Source: Beggiatoa leptomitoformis
GTDB taxonomy: Bacteria > Pseudomonadota > Gammaproteobacteria > Beggiatoales > Beggiatoaceae
NCBI RefSeq assembly: GCF_001305575.3
Contig: NZ_CP012373.2
Location: 682,001-746,000, forward strand
Length of the DNA: 64,000 nucleotides
Reading direction: 5' to 3'
The notes under the pieces are model-generated. The model ran no database searches and was not told where the DNA came from. It saw only the letters and a list, made by a program, of their open reading frames with translations. The number at the start of each line of letters is the position of its first letter. Position 1 is the stretch's first letter. Position numbers and translations under genes: made by a program. Below, piece after piece: positions 42,919 to 52,523 of the stretch.

Positions 42919-45900
42919 TATTAATTGGTTATATTGATGTCAGTGTTTCAACGATTGCACTTTTTTCTGAAACCAAATTAACTGGACTATTAGTTAAACA
43001 TGATTTCTCTACACCGAGCCATGACCGTTTAGAAGATATTATCTTAGAGTTTAAACAACTATCTGAAGTTAAAAAGTATCTTTTAAGTGAAAAGATTAAC
43101 ATAGCTGCTTTTGGTGTTGCAGGTCCAGTCGAAAAGGATGAAGTTACAGGTCAACATGTTAAATTAACCAATGTATCTGCATTTGAACGAATTTATTCCA
43201 ATCGTTTAGCTGCCTACTTGAATATTCCTCAAGTTAAAATATTTAACGATATGGAGGCTCTTGCCTATGGTTTACCTTTGTTATCAGATAATGCCTTTAC
43301 TTTTTTAAGTCCTTCCACTCTATCATCTCAACAACAAGCTAGTAGGGTTTTAATTGCGGCAACAGGAAATGGTTTAGGTGAAGCAATATTAAACTGGAAT
43401 ACCGAACAAAAATGCTATTCCGTTATCCCGTTAGAAGGAGGACATATTGATTTTGCTCCTAGAACACCTAATGAAACACAATTACTTGCTTTTTTCCAAA
43501 AATTTTATTCACCTGTAAGTTACGAAAATATATTAACGCATAATGGACTTGAAAAAATTTACCAGTTTATAACATCTGGTTGTGATTTGCTTAAGGCAAA
43601 AGAAATTATTGAAAATGCATTATTATCCACAAATGAAAACTGTGTTGTTGCGTTAAAGATGTTTTTATCAATTTACGGCGCGAAAACAGGAAATCTTGCC
43701 TTGCAACAAACAGGATTCGATAAAATAGAAATAGCTTATATTGCTGGTGAAATGACAAGAGAACTTTTGCCACTTATTGTTGACAATATATTTACGGATT
43801 CATTCAAGAAACACAATCAAGAGAAATTCCAGACAATTTTATCTCAAATTTCTATCAAAGTCCTAACACAAAGCAACGTAGATATTGGATTAGAAGGATT
43901 AGCCGAACATGTAAAGCAATTTATCAATTGCTCATCTGAAACAGATATTTCTAAAGCTATTTTGTTGAACAACGAATCAAATGTTACTAGCCCCCGTATT
44001 TTTATTGGCAAACTTCGTGAAAAAGCACTTATTGTTAATATGTTATATCCGCCAATAACTCAGAAAAGCTGGATTTTACATTTTCAAGGTCAAGGGGGAC
44101 TCGGTAAAACGCTTTTATTGGAATATGCTTATGAAAGTAGTACTAAAAATGAACATTTTCTGTGTGTAAAGGAGCCCGTTGATTTTTATTTTTCACGGCA
44201 TGAACAAGAACTAGGGATATTAAAAAGTCTTGCTGATAATTTAAATCAAAATAATATATTCAAAAACTTTTATTTAAAATTAAATGCCACGCTTCAAACT
44301 CCCGATAGGCTACAGCAGGTGAGAGAGGCTTTTATACGCAATTACGCAAATTTACCACAAGACCATATCATTCTTCTATTTGATACCACAGAAAAAATTA
44401 CTGACTCAGCCAAAAAATTCTTTACAGAAACTTTATTAAGATTAAAGAGAGTTAAACCTCATACTTCTGTTATTGCAGCAGGGAGAAAACCCTTAGATTT
44501 TTTGCCAGATGAATTTGTAACCCAACAATCTATAAGTAGTTTATCTAAGCAAGAGGTAATCGAGTATTTTGAAGATGATCGAATAGGTATTCAATTATCT
44601 CCAGAAATATTAGATAAGTTATATTCTCTGTCTGAAGGTAAGCCAATTCTAATCGGTTTGTTTGTAGACTGGCATAAGAACGGAAGTGAAATTGAGGAGT
44701 TAATTAAATACGACACTCCCGAAAGTTTTAAACAGGCAATGGTTGAAAATATAAAATCTCTTAATTCCCCGCAAGATGCCATTTTGTTGATGATAGCGCA
44801 TTGTCATCGTCGTTGTAATGAATCTATCCTAACGTACTTATCTCCCGCATATAAAAGCCATATTGATACAACGTTAAAACAGTTGAGAAAATTTTCTTTT
44901 GTGAAGTATCGTCATACTCCTAATGGAGTGGAAAGTATATTATTGCATGATGAGGTATATGATCTTATAGAGAAATATATATGGGTAAGCATTGATCCTG
45001 TAGGCAACCTACAAAAAAACCATAGCACTCGTCTAGCTAATTATTATTTACAATGTATTGAAACAGAATCTGATGAACAAGAGAAACTAACTTTACAAAA
45101 GGATTATTTATACTATCAATTATATGCTGAGCGTGGTAAGGGTTTTCAATTATGGCAACATTGGATGCAAGAAGCTAAAAACCCCGAAACAAAAGAAGCA
45201 TTACAACAAGAAGTGAAATTCTTATCTCATCTTCCAGCAATAAAAATAATATACCAACATTATCAAACTGAAATTTATTATGCCCGTGGACAATATAAAC
45301 AATGTATAGAACTTGCGAATAACTTACGGAGAGAATCTACTGAGGAACAGCATCAAACTATTTATCCTCTTTTGCTTACTTCCTATGTGAATAGTGGAGA
45401 ACCTCAACAGGCAATCAATTTAGGGCTTGATTTATTATCAAAAATCTCCTCCAACACATTGATTGGTGAATTACATTCAGTGATTGGATATGCTTATAGA
45501 AAAAAAGCAAATTATCAAGAAACAATTAAACATTATCAATTAGCACTGAGATTTTATACTAAAGATGATCTTGAGCAGATTGCCCGCACTGAAAATAACT
45601 TGGGTTATTTATTACATCAATTAGGGCGAGATAGAGAAGCATTCGCATATTGCTCTAATGCATTACGTACCCGCCAAAAATTGAATATCCCTTATGAGCT
45701 GGGTCTCAGTTATAACGTATTAGGCATTATAGAGTCTGGTAGCTATCGCCAAGCTCGTGCTGTTGCTTATTTTGAGCAAGCATTAAATTGTTTTGAACAA
45801 GCGGGTTCTGAACGTGGTAAGGGATTGGTTTATATTGCTTATGGACAAATGTTATCAGAACAAGTGGATACTGTACGACAATCAGCAGAAGCAGAGCTTT

Positions 45901-46586
45901 TGAAAGCAGAAAATATGTTAAATAATGCGGTTGATATTATGGAAAGAACAGATCGTTCTACCCTTATTGAGGCGTTATATGAGAAAGGACGTTTACTTCG
46001 TAAACAGTCAAGTTTTAAATTTAAGCCTGAAGGTTTTTATCAAGCGTTAGAAACATTAGAGTATGCAGAAAAGTTAGCAATAGAAAATAGTAATATTATA
46101 TTTTCACTAAAGATTAAAAAAGACATAGCAATTACTCTATATTTATTAGCTAAATTTGAAAAAGAAAATATTGAAAAGCAAGAAACATTTAAGAAAGCGA
46201 AAGATGTTTGTTTACAATCCATTCAACTAATACAAGATGAACACTTACCTAGTATTTACATCCTTAGTCGTATTCAACGCACACTTGCAAGTATATTGTA
46301 CGAAGAACAAGCCTATGAAGAAGCTTTTATGAATGCAGCTAACTCTGTAATTACTTTGTGCCAAAAATGCGAAAATGCTATTGATCAAGTGGACATAACA
46401 CCAGCTAAACGAGAACTTTTGTATAGTTATTGGCAAGAATGGTTAATTAATGACATGTTTAATCCATATCCATTAGTGGATAAAGTAAAATATATTCAAT
46501 ATTTATTGCAATGCTGGCAAACCGAAATTTCTGAAACTGAAAGGATAAGTTTTGTTATTGCCATAACAGGTATTGAAAAGGTTTGA
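42915..46586 (+). CDS. Degenerate glucokinase domain fused to STAND ATPase and TPRs
   Basis: The 1223-residue protein has a Glk-like N-terminus (about 1-335): FGVAGPV, IFNDMEALAYGL, GNGLGEAIL and EGGHIDFAPRT are kept, but the phosphate-1 loop DIGGT reads YIDVS, so kinase activity is doubtful while sugar binding may remain. A STAND ATPase follows, with Walker A GQGGLGKTLLLEY (about 391) and Walker B HIILLFDTTEKI. A winged-helix region and a long TPR array (about 740-1200; ENNLGYLLHQLGRDREA) complete it. The design suggests ligand sensing that triggers STAND oligomerisation. It is translationally coupled to glk upstream and the second STAND gene downstream. Confidence 0.9.
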   Translation: MILIGYIDVSVSTIALFSETKLTGLLVKHDFSTPSHDRLEDIILEFKQLSEVKKYLLSEKINIAAFGVAGPVEKDEVTGQHVKLTNVSAFERIYSNRLAAYLNIPQVKIFNDMEALAYGLPLLSDNAFTFLSPSTLSSQQQASRVLIAATGNGLGEAILNWNTEQKCYSVIPLEGGHIDFAPRTPNETQLLAFFQKFYSPVSYENILTHNGLEKIYQFITSGCDLLKAKEIIENALLSTNENCVVALKMFLSIYGAKTGNLALQQTGFDKIEIAYIAGEMTRELLPLIVDNIFTDSFKKHNQEKFQTILSQISIKVLTQSNVDIGLEGLAEHVKQFINCSSETDISKAILLNNESNVTSPRIFIGKLREKALIVNMLYPPITQKSWILHFQGQGGLGKTLLLEYAYESSTKNEHFLCVKEPVDFYFSRHEQELGILKSLADNLNQNNIFKNFYLKLNATLQTPDRLQQVREAFIRNYANLPQDHIILLFDTTEKITDSAKKFFTETLLRLKRVKPHTSVIAAGRKPLDFLPDEFVTQQSISSLSKQEVIEYFEDDRIGIQLSPEILDKLYSLSEGKPILIGLFVDWHKNGSEIEELIKYDTPESFKQAMVENIKSLNSPQDAILLMIAHCHRRCNESILTYLSPAYKSHIDTTLKQLRKFSFVKYRHTPNGVESILLHDEVYDLIEKYIWVSIDPVGNLQKNHSTRLANYYLQCIETESDEQEKLTLQKDYLYYQLYAERGKGFQLWQHWMQEAKNPETKEALQQEVKFLSHLPAIKIIYQHYQTEIYYARGQYKQCIELANNLRRESTEEQHQTIYPLLLTSYVNSGEPQQAINLGLDLLSKISSNTLIGELHSVIGYAYRKKANYQETIKHYQLALRFYTKDDLEQIARTENNLGYLLHQLGRDREAFAYCSNALRTRQKLNIPYELGLSYNVLGIIESGSYRQARAVAYFEQALNCFEQAGSERGKGLVYIAYGQMLSEQVDTVRQSAEAELLKAENMLNNAVDIMERTDRSTLIEALYEKGRLLRKQSSFKFKPEGFYQALETLEYAEKLAIENSNIIFSLKIKKDIAITLYLLAKFEKENIEKQETFKKAKDVCLQSIQLIQDEHLPSIYILSRIQRTLASILYEEQAYEEAFMNAANSVITLCQKCENAIDQVDITPAKRELLYSYWQEWLINDMFNPYPLVDKVKYIQYLLQCWQTEISETERISFVIAITGIEKV

Positions 46587-46590
46587 GATT

Positions 46591-48255
46591 ATGCTTGGTA
46601 AAGATATAAACATGGGACATGTTGCTGGAAATACAAATATTCAACAAGCTGGATGGGACATTATAAATCCTCTTTTGGTTTTTGTAATGCCACCCGATAT
46701 TGAAGAGTTACATTCAGACATTTGTCAAGAACAGATTGATTTTGGAAAAGTTATTTCTATATTAAAGAGATGGCAAAAGCAAGTAGATACAAATGATAAG
46801 AAATATCTTGTTATTAAAAATGCAATCGAACAACTTGAAGAGCTTGAGCAACGTAAATCTTATTCAATATCTCAGTTAAATAAAGAAGAAGAACTTGTAG
46901 TAGCTGTAGATCAATTTCCTGATTTAAAGTATGGTTTTCATAATCAAAATTTGGTTTTTAAAGACATTGTTGATAATATAGAAATAGAACGTATTTTTTA
47001 TATTTCAGCTCCAGCGGGTTATGGCAAATCTGCAATTTTAAAAAAGATTTCAGCCAACTATGCTGACAAAGGTTATCAATGTCTTTATATCCACATCAAT
47101 CATTTAGCATTGGAAAAAGAGTATAGCGTTTTTGGTAGAAATCGAGTTTTTCTGTTTGATTCTTTAGAAAATGCAAGTCCAGAAACATTAGTATGGTTAA
47201 AACATTTTTTATATCAGTTAAAGGATGCAAGACAAGCTATGTGTTATGCCGTCTTAGCTGGTAGATATCTGGATATTAAAAAAGCTCCATCTATTGCTAA
47301 AACACTTGGATTAAATGCGAGAACACACAAGAAAAAATTATCCACACTAACTGAAAAAGAAGTTTACGATTTTATTAGAACAGCTCATTCTAAGTCTCAT
47401 CCTGACTCCAATGATATAACCCAAATCCCGGATTATGATATTAAAAAATGGGCTAACAGAATCGCTAAGTTAAGTTGTGGACACCCCGGAATTATAAAGG
47501 CCCTGGTGGATAAATTAAGTAAGGATGGATATCGTGCTTCTTTTGCAAGCAGTAAAAAAGAACAACAAGATTTATTTAAAGAAATTTTAGAAAAACATCT
47601 TATTGAGATATTTATGGTATCAGGAAGTCATCTTGGTGATAATGATGCTGACTTGGCGGATAAATTTATACCTGCTTTTGAGCAATTGAGCATTTTTAGT
47701 CGTTTCAATTTATCAATGGTCGAAGGTATGAAAAAATTAAAAAGGATTAGCAATGATATTGACATTTTATTGTTCTTAACAGAGGCAAAATTAATTTGTG
47801 AACGGGCTGAAGATGAAATGTCAGAAGGTATTTCTGTTTTTTATACGGATGCTTTAGTAAGGAAGTTGCTGTTAAAAAAAATGGAATTATTCTCTACGGA
47901 AGGGAGTTATTTATCTCTCCTCAAAGATGCAAAATCCATGTTAGTTGACTTAGTAGAAGAATGTTATGAATTTGAAACTATTAACAGGAGTCAACCACAT
48001 GAATTTTTATATAAAATAAACGCAGCAAGAGCATTTGCACAACAGTATTTATATTTATCTATTCAAGAAATAGTTGCAGCTTACCCTGAGAGTGAAAAGA
48101 TTACTGATGACCAGAGAAAGAAAATCAGTCAAGACATTGAAAAAAATATAGCTGACGCAACTAAGTTGTCTAGAGTGCCTAGAAAAGAATATCTTATAAA
48201 GGATGAAGCTATTGAAAAAATAATAGAAGACTATGCCTTAGACGACTTTTTTTAA
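46591..48255 (+). CDS. Second STAND-type ATPase with GN-rich N-terminus
   Basis: I place the start at the ATG at 46591, with GAAAAGG nine bases upstream; an in-frame TTG at 46573 would overlap the previous gene by 14 bases. The N-terminus INMGHVAGNTNIQQAGWDI resembles short Gly/Asn motifs found before NACHT/STAND ATPases. Walker A APAGYGKSAIL lies at about 140, and Walker B NRVFLFDSLENA at about 190. The C-terminal half is helical with no effector domain I can name. Codons are AT-rich like its operon partners. It probably works with the Glk-STAND protein. Confidence 0.8.
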   Translation: MLGKDINMGHVAGNTNIQQAGWDIINPLLVFVMPPDIEELHSDICQEQIDFGKVISILKRWQKQVDTNDKKYLVIKNAIEQLEELEQRKSYSISQLNKEEELVVAVDQFPDLKYGFHNQNLVFKDIVDNIEIERIFYISAPAGYGKSAILKKISANYADKGYQCLYIHINHLALEKEYSVFGRNRVFLFDSLENASPETLVWLKHFLYQLKDARQAMCYAVLAGRYLDIKKAPSIAKTLGLNARTHKKKLSTLTEKEVYDFIRTAHSKSHPDSNDITQIPDYDIKKWANRIAKLSCGHPGIIKALVDKLSKDGYRASFASSKKEQQDLFKEILEKHLIEIFMVSGSHLGDNDADLADKFIPAFEQLSIFSRFNLSMVEGMKKLKRISNDIDILLFLTEAKLICERAEDEMSEGISVFYTDALVRKLLLKKMELFSTEGSYLSLLKDAKSMLVDLVEECYEFETINRSQPHEFLYKINAARAFAQQYLYLSIQEIVAAYPESEKITDDQRKKISQDIEKNIADATKLSRVPRKEYLIKDEAIEKIIEDYALDDFF

Positions 48256-48260
48256 TTATT

Positions 48261-49694
48261 ATGCAACTATCTTATCTATTCTTTTTTACAGAAAATGCTC
48301 ACTTAAAACAATGTGACGATTGTGCTTGTTCCGAAGCAACATTGACATCTTTTGAAACTAAAAATTATTCAAGTGATACTCAATTCACTGCGATTAAAGA
48401 TAATTACTTTACAAAACTCAATGATGAGTTTTACTTAGGTTTTAGCCCTTATGCGCCCGCTGGACCTAGTGTCTTAAATCAAGAAGCATTTGAACGTTAC
48501 CAATGTTTTCTTCAAAGCCCCCAGCCAATAAGTTTGGAAATAGATAAACAATTTGCGCAGCAAAATTTAATTGTTCCCCTCAACCATACTCCTGAGATTT
48601 CAGATACAGCGCCTTCACAATTGTCAGTGTGGTTACATGTTACAAACGCGTGTAATTTAGACTGCGCCTATTGTTATATCCAAAAATCCTCTGAATATAT
48701 GGATGAAGATATAGGTAAACAAACAATTGATAAATTATTTGCAATAGCACAAACACAACAATTTAAACACCTACGTTTAAAATATGCAGGTGGGGAAGCA
48801 TTATTACATTTTAAGTTTATTAAAAAAATTCATGAATATGCTCAAAAAATTGCGCAAAAAGAACAAATAACATTAAGTGCAGTAATATTAAGTAATGGTG
48901 TCGCTATCACTCCGCAGATGGCTAACTGGCTTAAACAAGAAGATATTAAGTTAATGATTTCTATAGATGGAATTGGTACGGTTCATGACGAGCAACGTCC
49001 TGATAAACGAGGCAAAGGCTCATTCCAGCGAATTCAAAAAACGATATATGAAATTCTCTTACCATTAGAGATAAAACCTGAAATTAGCATCACTGTCACA
49101 GGAATCAATGCCAATTTTATTGCTAACGTAGTCGAATGGGCTCTTCATAATAAATTAGTTTTTCATCTTAATCTTTATAGACATCCTTCCATTTTTCCTA
49201 CTCCTTTGTTAAAAGAAAATTTAACATTAGAGCAACAGCACGTTATCAATGGAATAAGAGCTGCTTACAAAGTTATTGAGGAAAATTTACCAAATTACCC
49301 TTTTCTGAATAACTTATTGGATAAAATGCAATCGACAGCACACACCCATACATGTGGTGTTGGTAAAAATTATGTAGTTGTCGACCATCATGGGCAATTT
49401 TCTCAATGTCAAATGCAAATAAATCAAACTATTCCTTCTAAGCTTGCTACTGCAATTGCAGTTTTGCCTACACTAGCAACTAGCACTATCCGTAATTTGC
49501 CTATTCAAGATAAAACAGACTGCCAAACATGTGAGTTTCGCTATCGTTGTACAGGCGGGTGTCCTATTGAAACTCATCGTGTAACAGGACGCTGGGACAT
49601 CAAAAGTCCACATTGTAATATTTATAAAACCCTTTACCCCGAAGCCTTACGTTTAGAAGGGTTGCGTTTATTAAAATTACACGAAAAATTGTAA
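48261..49694 (+). CDS. Radical SAM/SPASM protein
   Basis: The 477-residue protein has the radical SAM cluster motif CNLDCAYC (Cys131, 135, 138), followed by LKYAGGEALLHF and SIDGIGTVHDEQRP, and a C-terminal SPASM-type Cys set (HTCGVGKNY, SQCQMQ, DCQTCEFRYRCTGGCPIE, HCNIYK). The N-terminal 100 residues hold a CDDCAC cluster and a PqqD-like stretch (FYLGFSPYAPAGPSVLN). SPASM enzymes usually modify peptides or proteins. It starts six bases after the second STAND gene, so it belongs to the operon. No small precursor-peptide gene was found next to it. Confidence 0.9.
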   Translation: MQLSYLFFFTENAHLKQCDDCACSEATLTSFETKNYSSDTQFTAIKDNYFTKLNDEFYLGFSPYAPAGPSVLNQEAFERYQCFLQSPQPISLEIDKQFAQQNLIVPLNHTPEISDTAPSQLSVWLHVTNACNLDCAYCYIQKSSEYMDEDIGKQTIDKLFAIAQTQQFKHLRLKYAGGEALLHFKFIKKIHEYAQKIAQKEQITLSAVILSNGVAITPQMANWLKQEDIKLMISIDGIGTVHDEQRPDKRGKGSFQRIQKTIYEILLPLEIKPEISITVTGINANFIANVVEWALHNKLVFHLNLYRHPSIFPTPLLKENLTLEQQHVINGIRAAYKVIEENLPNYPFLNNLLDKMQSTAHTHTCGVGKNYVVVDHHGQFSQCQMQINQTIPSKLATAIAVLPTLATSTIRNLPIQDKTDCQTCEFRYRCTGGCPIETHRVTGRWDIKSPHCNIYKTLYPEALRLEGLRLLKLHEKL

Positions 49695-50071
49695 ATTTTT
49701 TGTACCTAAAAAATACTATTCTAACCAAATCTCAGTGATAAAATTAATGCTTTTCTGAACAGGATTTGAGAAGAACGTTGTAATTTTAGGCAATCATCAA
49801 GTTTAGGTTTAGCGTATAAATTCAAAATATGATGTTCAATCTGTGAAATATTTCCGAGTTGAGCAATGACCGTTTTCATGTAGTGAACGTTTTCGCAATG
49901 TCGCTTTATCAAAAGCATTTATATCTTGTTACGCACAGATATAACTAAATCAATCTCTTGAGTCTTCAAGGTATCAAGAAGATTCTCACCGAATTCAGGT
50001 TTAGTTAAAAAAACGGATATCACCGCATGAAGCAGTGATATCCATCTGTTTATATTCTTTCTTCTAAACCA
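49695..50071. other. Gene-poor gap with one doubtful small frame and a palindrome
   Basis: A 65-codon minus-strand frame (49918-49721, starting MLLIKRHCENVHYMKTVIAQ) has no recognisable family and no clear ribosome site; it may be a gene remnant. The GGATATCAC palindrome follows at 50015-50043. Nothing else was identified. Confidence 0.4.
50015..50043. repeat. GGATA-NCAC palindromic repeat, copy 2
   Basis: GGATATCACCGC (50015-50026) pairs with GCAGTGATATCC (50032-50043) at 11 of 12 positions around a 5-base loop. It lies 3' of the yraN gene on the minus strand. Confidence 0.6.
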
Positions 50072-50446
50072 TCAACCCACGCGAAATGCATCTTTAAGCC
50101 ATTGAATATCAGGTGTTGTATTGATATTGCCGCTGAGGATAATTGCGTCAAAACGACAAGTGGGTTGCGGGTGAAATGGTTGTTGCTGTAAATATAAACT
50201 GGCAGTTGTTACAATACGCTGTTGTTTTTGCTTGTTAATACTTGCAATGCCACCACCATAATGCTGGGTTTGGCGATAACGCACTTCTACAAATACCAGT
50301 ATCGCTTTTTCCCACAGAATTAAATCAATTTCTCCAAATTTACAGCGATAATTTTGCGTAATAGGTATTAACCCTTGTTGTATAAGGTATTGCTGGGCAA
50401 GCTCTTCTGCCCAGTGTCCTTTATCAGCACGAGTAGGCGAACTCAT
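50072..50446 (-). CDS. yraN: UPF0102/YraN-family endonuclease-like protein
   Basis: The 124 residues match YraN: GHWAEELAQQYLIQQGL, NYRCKFGEIDLILWE, LVFVEVRYRQTQHYGGG, a PD-(D/E)XK-like arrangement of the Asp, Glu and following basic residue. The biochemical role of the family is not settled. Its start overlaps the lpoA stop by 4 bases. This rsmI/lpoA/yraN neighbourhood is conserved in gammaproteobacteria and supports the assignment. Confidence 0.93.
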   Translation of the reverse strand: MSSPTRADKGHWAEELAQQYLIQQGLIPITQNYRCKFGEIDLILWEKAILVFVEVRYRQTQHYGGGIASINKQKQQRIVTTASLYLQQQPFHPQPTCRFDAIILSGNINTTPDIQWLKDAFRVG

Positions 50447-52248
50447 TGCAGACTATAACCACCTTGTAAACTGGTCGGTACACCATTCACAAAACGCGCC
50501 CACACCAGTTGTCGACGTACAGAGCCTGTTGTATCTACAGAAAGTAATCCTGTTTGTCCTTGCCATTGACGATAAGGTTGATTGACCAGTGTTATTAGTT
50601 GTTGTGTGAGTTGGTAAGCATCAACGCCAAAAGCATACAGACGTTTAAATTGTGCCGCTTTTTGGTTATTTAATGCCGCTTGTAGTTGTTGCGCTTGTGC
50701 ATCGGGCGCGATAATCCAAGGCATATCGCCAAAAATAACCCCATTGAGGTCTTTATCTACTTGTGGGTCTGGCATACCTGTATATACGTGGGAGGTGCTG
50801 TAAATTGGTAAGCGGTTAGCTGCGTAGTAGTCAAAATAAGGACGAATTTGTCGAGCTTGTTGGGCAAATCCTGCCATAAAGACCATGTTAATTGCGGGGT
50901 TTGCGGCTATCCGTTTTACAGGCGCGCTAAAGTCATTTTTGTAGGATTCTGCTGAGATAACTTGTCCACCCCGTTTTTGCCATTCTATGCGAAAGGCATT
51001 AACAACCCGTGTTCCCCATTCGCTATCAGGAAATAGAATGGCTGCCGAGCGATAGCCGTCTGACCATGCGCGACTGGCAACGTTGCTGGCTTCATCTTCG
51101 GGTGAGAGTCCAAATTGATAAAAGTTTGCTGTATTAACAGGAATATCAACGTAGTTTAGTGCTAGTGTTGGGACAGCGAGGCGAGTTTGACTGGTTGCAA
51201 GCAGTTTAACGGCTTCTTTTTCTAGTGGTCCAATAATAAAACTTACATCCCCTTTAGCAACAACTTGTTGATATATTTGTAATACATTATTTGTATTAGT
51301 GTCATAAACGCTAATGCGTGGTTGTTGTCCTGTGGTGTTGTAAAGAGCCGCAAAGATGCCATCTCGAATTGCTTCAGATTGTGATTTAAAGTTGCCTGAA
51401 AGAGGAAGTAATAACGCAATTTGTTTGCCCGCCATGTCATTTACTGGGGGAATATTAGGGTTACTTGCAACAGCCCCTCCCCGTGTCAGGGTTGCGACGA
51501 TATAGCGATTGGCAGGGTGGTTAGGATAACTGGTGCGCCATGTGTTGAGTGATTGGTTAAGTTGGTCGGCTGGGGTGGTTTGTGTAATGAGGGATAAAGC
51601 AATCCAGCCTGAAAAGGCATCTCCTTGTAATTGTGATACTTGTGTCAGTTCTGGCGTGGGTATCATGGAGAGTGTGCGCCAAATATTTTGTTGATTATTT
51701 CGCCCTGCGAAAGGGTCTTTTTCTAATAGGTCATCAACTTGAACGAGCATCCGCACAGCTTCTAGGCGATTGCCTTGTGTGGCTAAAATTTCGGCTTGTA
51801 ATTGGTAGTATTGGGCGCGAATGCTGTTGGGTAGTGTATCGGGATTAATGCGTGTTAAACGGTTATTAACTTCGTCCAAGCGATTTTCTGCCAGTGCAAT
51901 ACGGGCGAGTGCTAATTCAATTTGCATTTGTAATGTTGCAGAGCTGGCATTGACTTTTCCCAGTTCTGTTTTTGCTTGTTCTAATAGCCCCCCATTAATC
52001 AATGTATTAACCGCTAATAATTGATAAGTTTGTCGTTGTGGGGCAGCCTGTGTACTTGCAAGACGCAAATACTCGCGGGCAGCTCCTGTATAATTACCCT
52101 GCGTTTCTAGGCGTTTTGCTGCTTGAGTGGGGTCGACAATCGTGGGGGTGGTTGCTGTACGGTTTTTTTCGGGAAATAACGCAATGTTTTGACAGCCCAT
52201 TAGCGTTACTAAGACCAGCATAAGTAAGGTTAGTTGACGAAGTAGCAT
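50443..52248 (-). CDS. lpoA: Penicillin-binding protein activator LpoA
   Basis: Outer-membrane lipoprotein that stimulates the class A penicillin-binding protein PBP1a. The 601 residues begin with a lipoprotein signal (LTLLMLVLVTLMGCQ, lipobox Cys at about 19). TPR-like helices (about 40-235) and a periplasmic-binding-fold C-terminal domain follow (IALLLPLSGNFKSQSEAIRDG, FIIGPLEKEAVKLL). Size and layout are normal. It is divergent from rsmI, with 275 bases between them, and overlaps yraN. Confidence 0.95.
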   Translation of the reverse strand: MLLRQLTLLMLVLVTLMGCQNIALFPEKNRTATTPTIVDPTQAAKRLETQGNYTGAAREYLRLASTQAAPQRQTYQLLAVNTLINGGLLEQAKTELGKVNASSATLQMQIELALARIALAENRLDEVNNRLTRINPDTLPNSIRAQYYQLQAEILATQGNRLEAVRMLVQVDDLLEKDPFAGRNNQQNIWRTLSMIPTPELTQVSQLQGDAFSGWIALSLITQTTPADQLNQSLNTWRTSYPNHPANRYIVATLTRGGAVASNPNIPPVNDMAGKQIALLLPLSGNFKSQSEAIRDGIFAALYNTTGQQPRISVYDTNTNNVLQIYQQVVAKGDVSFIIGPLEKEAVKLLATSQTRLAVPTLALNYVDIPVNTANFYQFGLSPEDEASNVASRAWSDGYRSAAILFPDSEWGTRVVNAFRIEWQKRGGQVISAESYKNDFSAPVKRIAANPAINMVFMAGFAQQARQIRPYFDYYAANRLPIYSTSHVYTGMPDPQVDKDLNGVIFGDMPWIIAPDAQAQQLQAALNNQKAAQFKRLYAFGVDAYQLTQQLITLVNQPYRQWQGQTGLLSVDTTGSVRRQLVWARFVNGVPTSLQGGYSLQ

Positions 52249-52523
52249 AGAATTGTGTCTTAGAAGAGGTTGATGGATGTAACTAAAAGGATGATGTGGA
52301 GAACAGGCTGTAGTGTCCTTATTCGTTTATTCACTATAAGATTATTAATCATGAAAAATTTTTGTTTGTGCTAAAGCAGCAAGGGTAGAGGCAGAATTTA
52401 ATTTCTCTCTAATGCTCTCTGTAGTAGCGTAAAGTTTCCTTATTAAGAACGTTATTTAATAATGTTCCCGCCTTGTTTAACACAAGCAGATTTTTATCAT
52501 AACGCATCTACAGGAGAGATTCA

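Noticed and set aside
49721-49918. A real 65-residue minus-strand gene
   Set aside because: No family resemblance, ribosome site or neighbour support; kept only as a note in the gap description.
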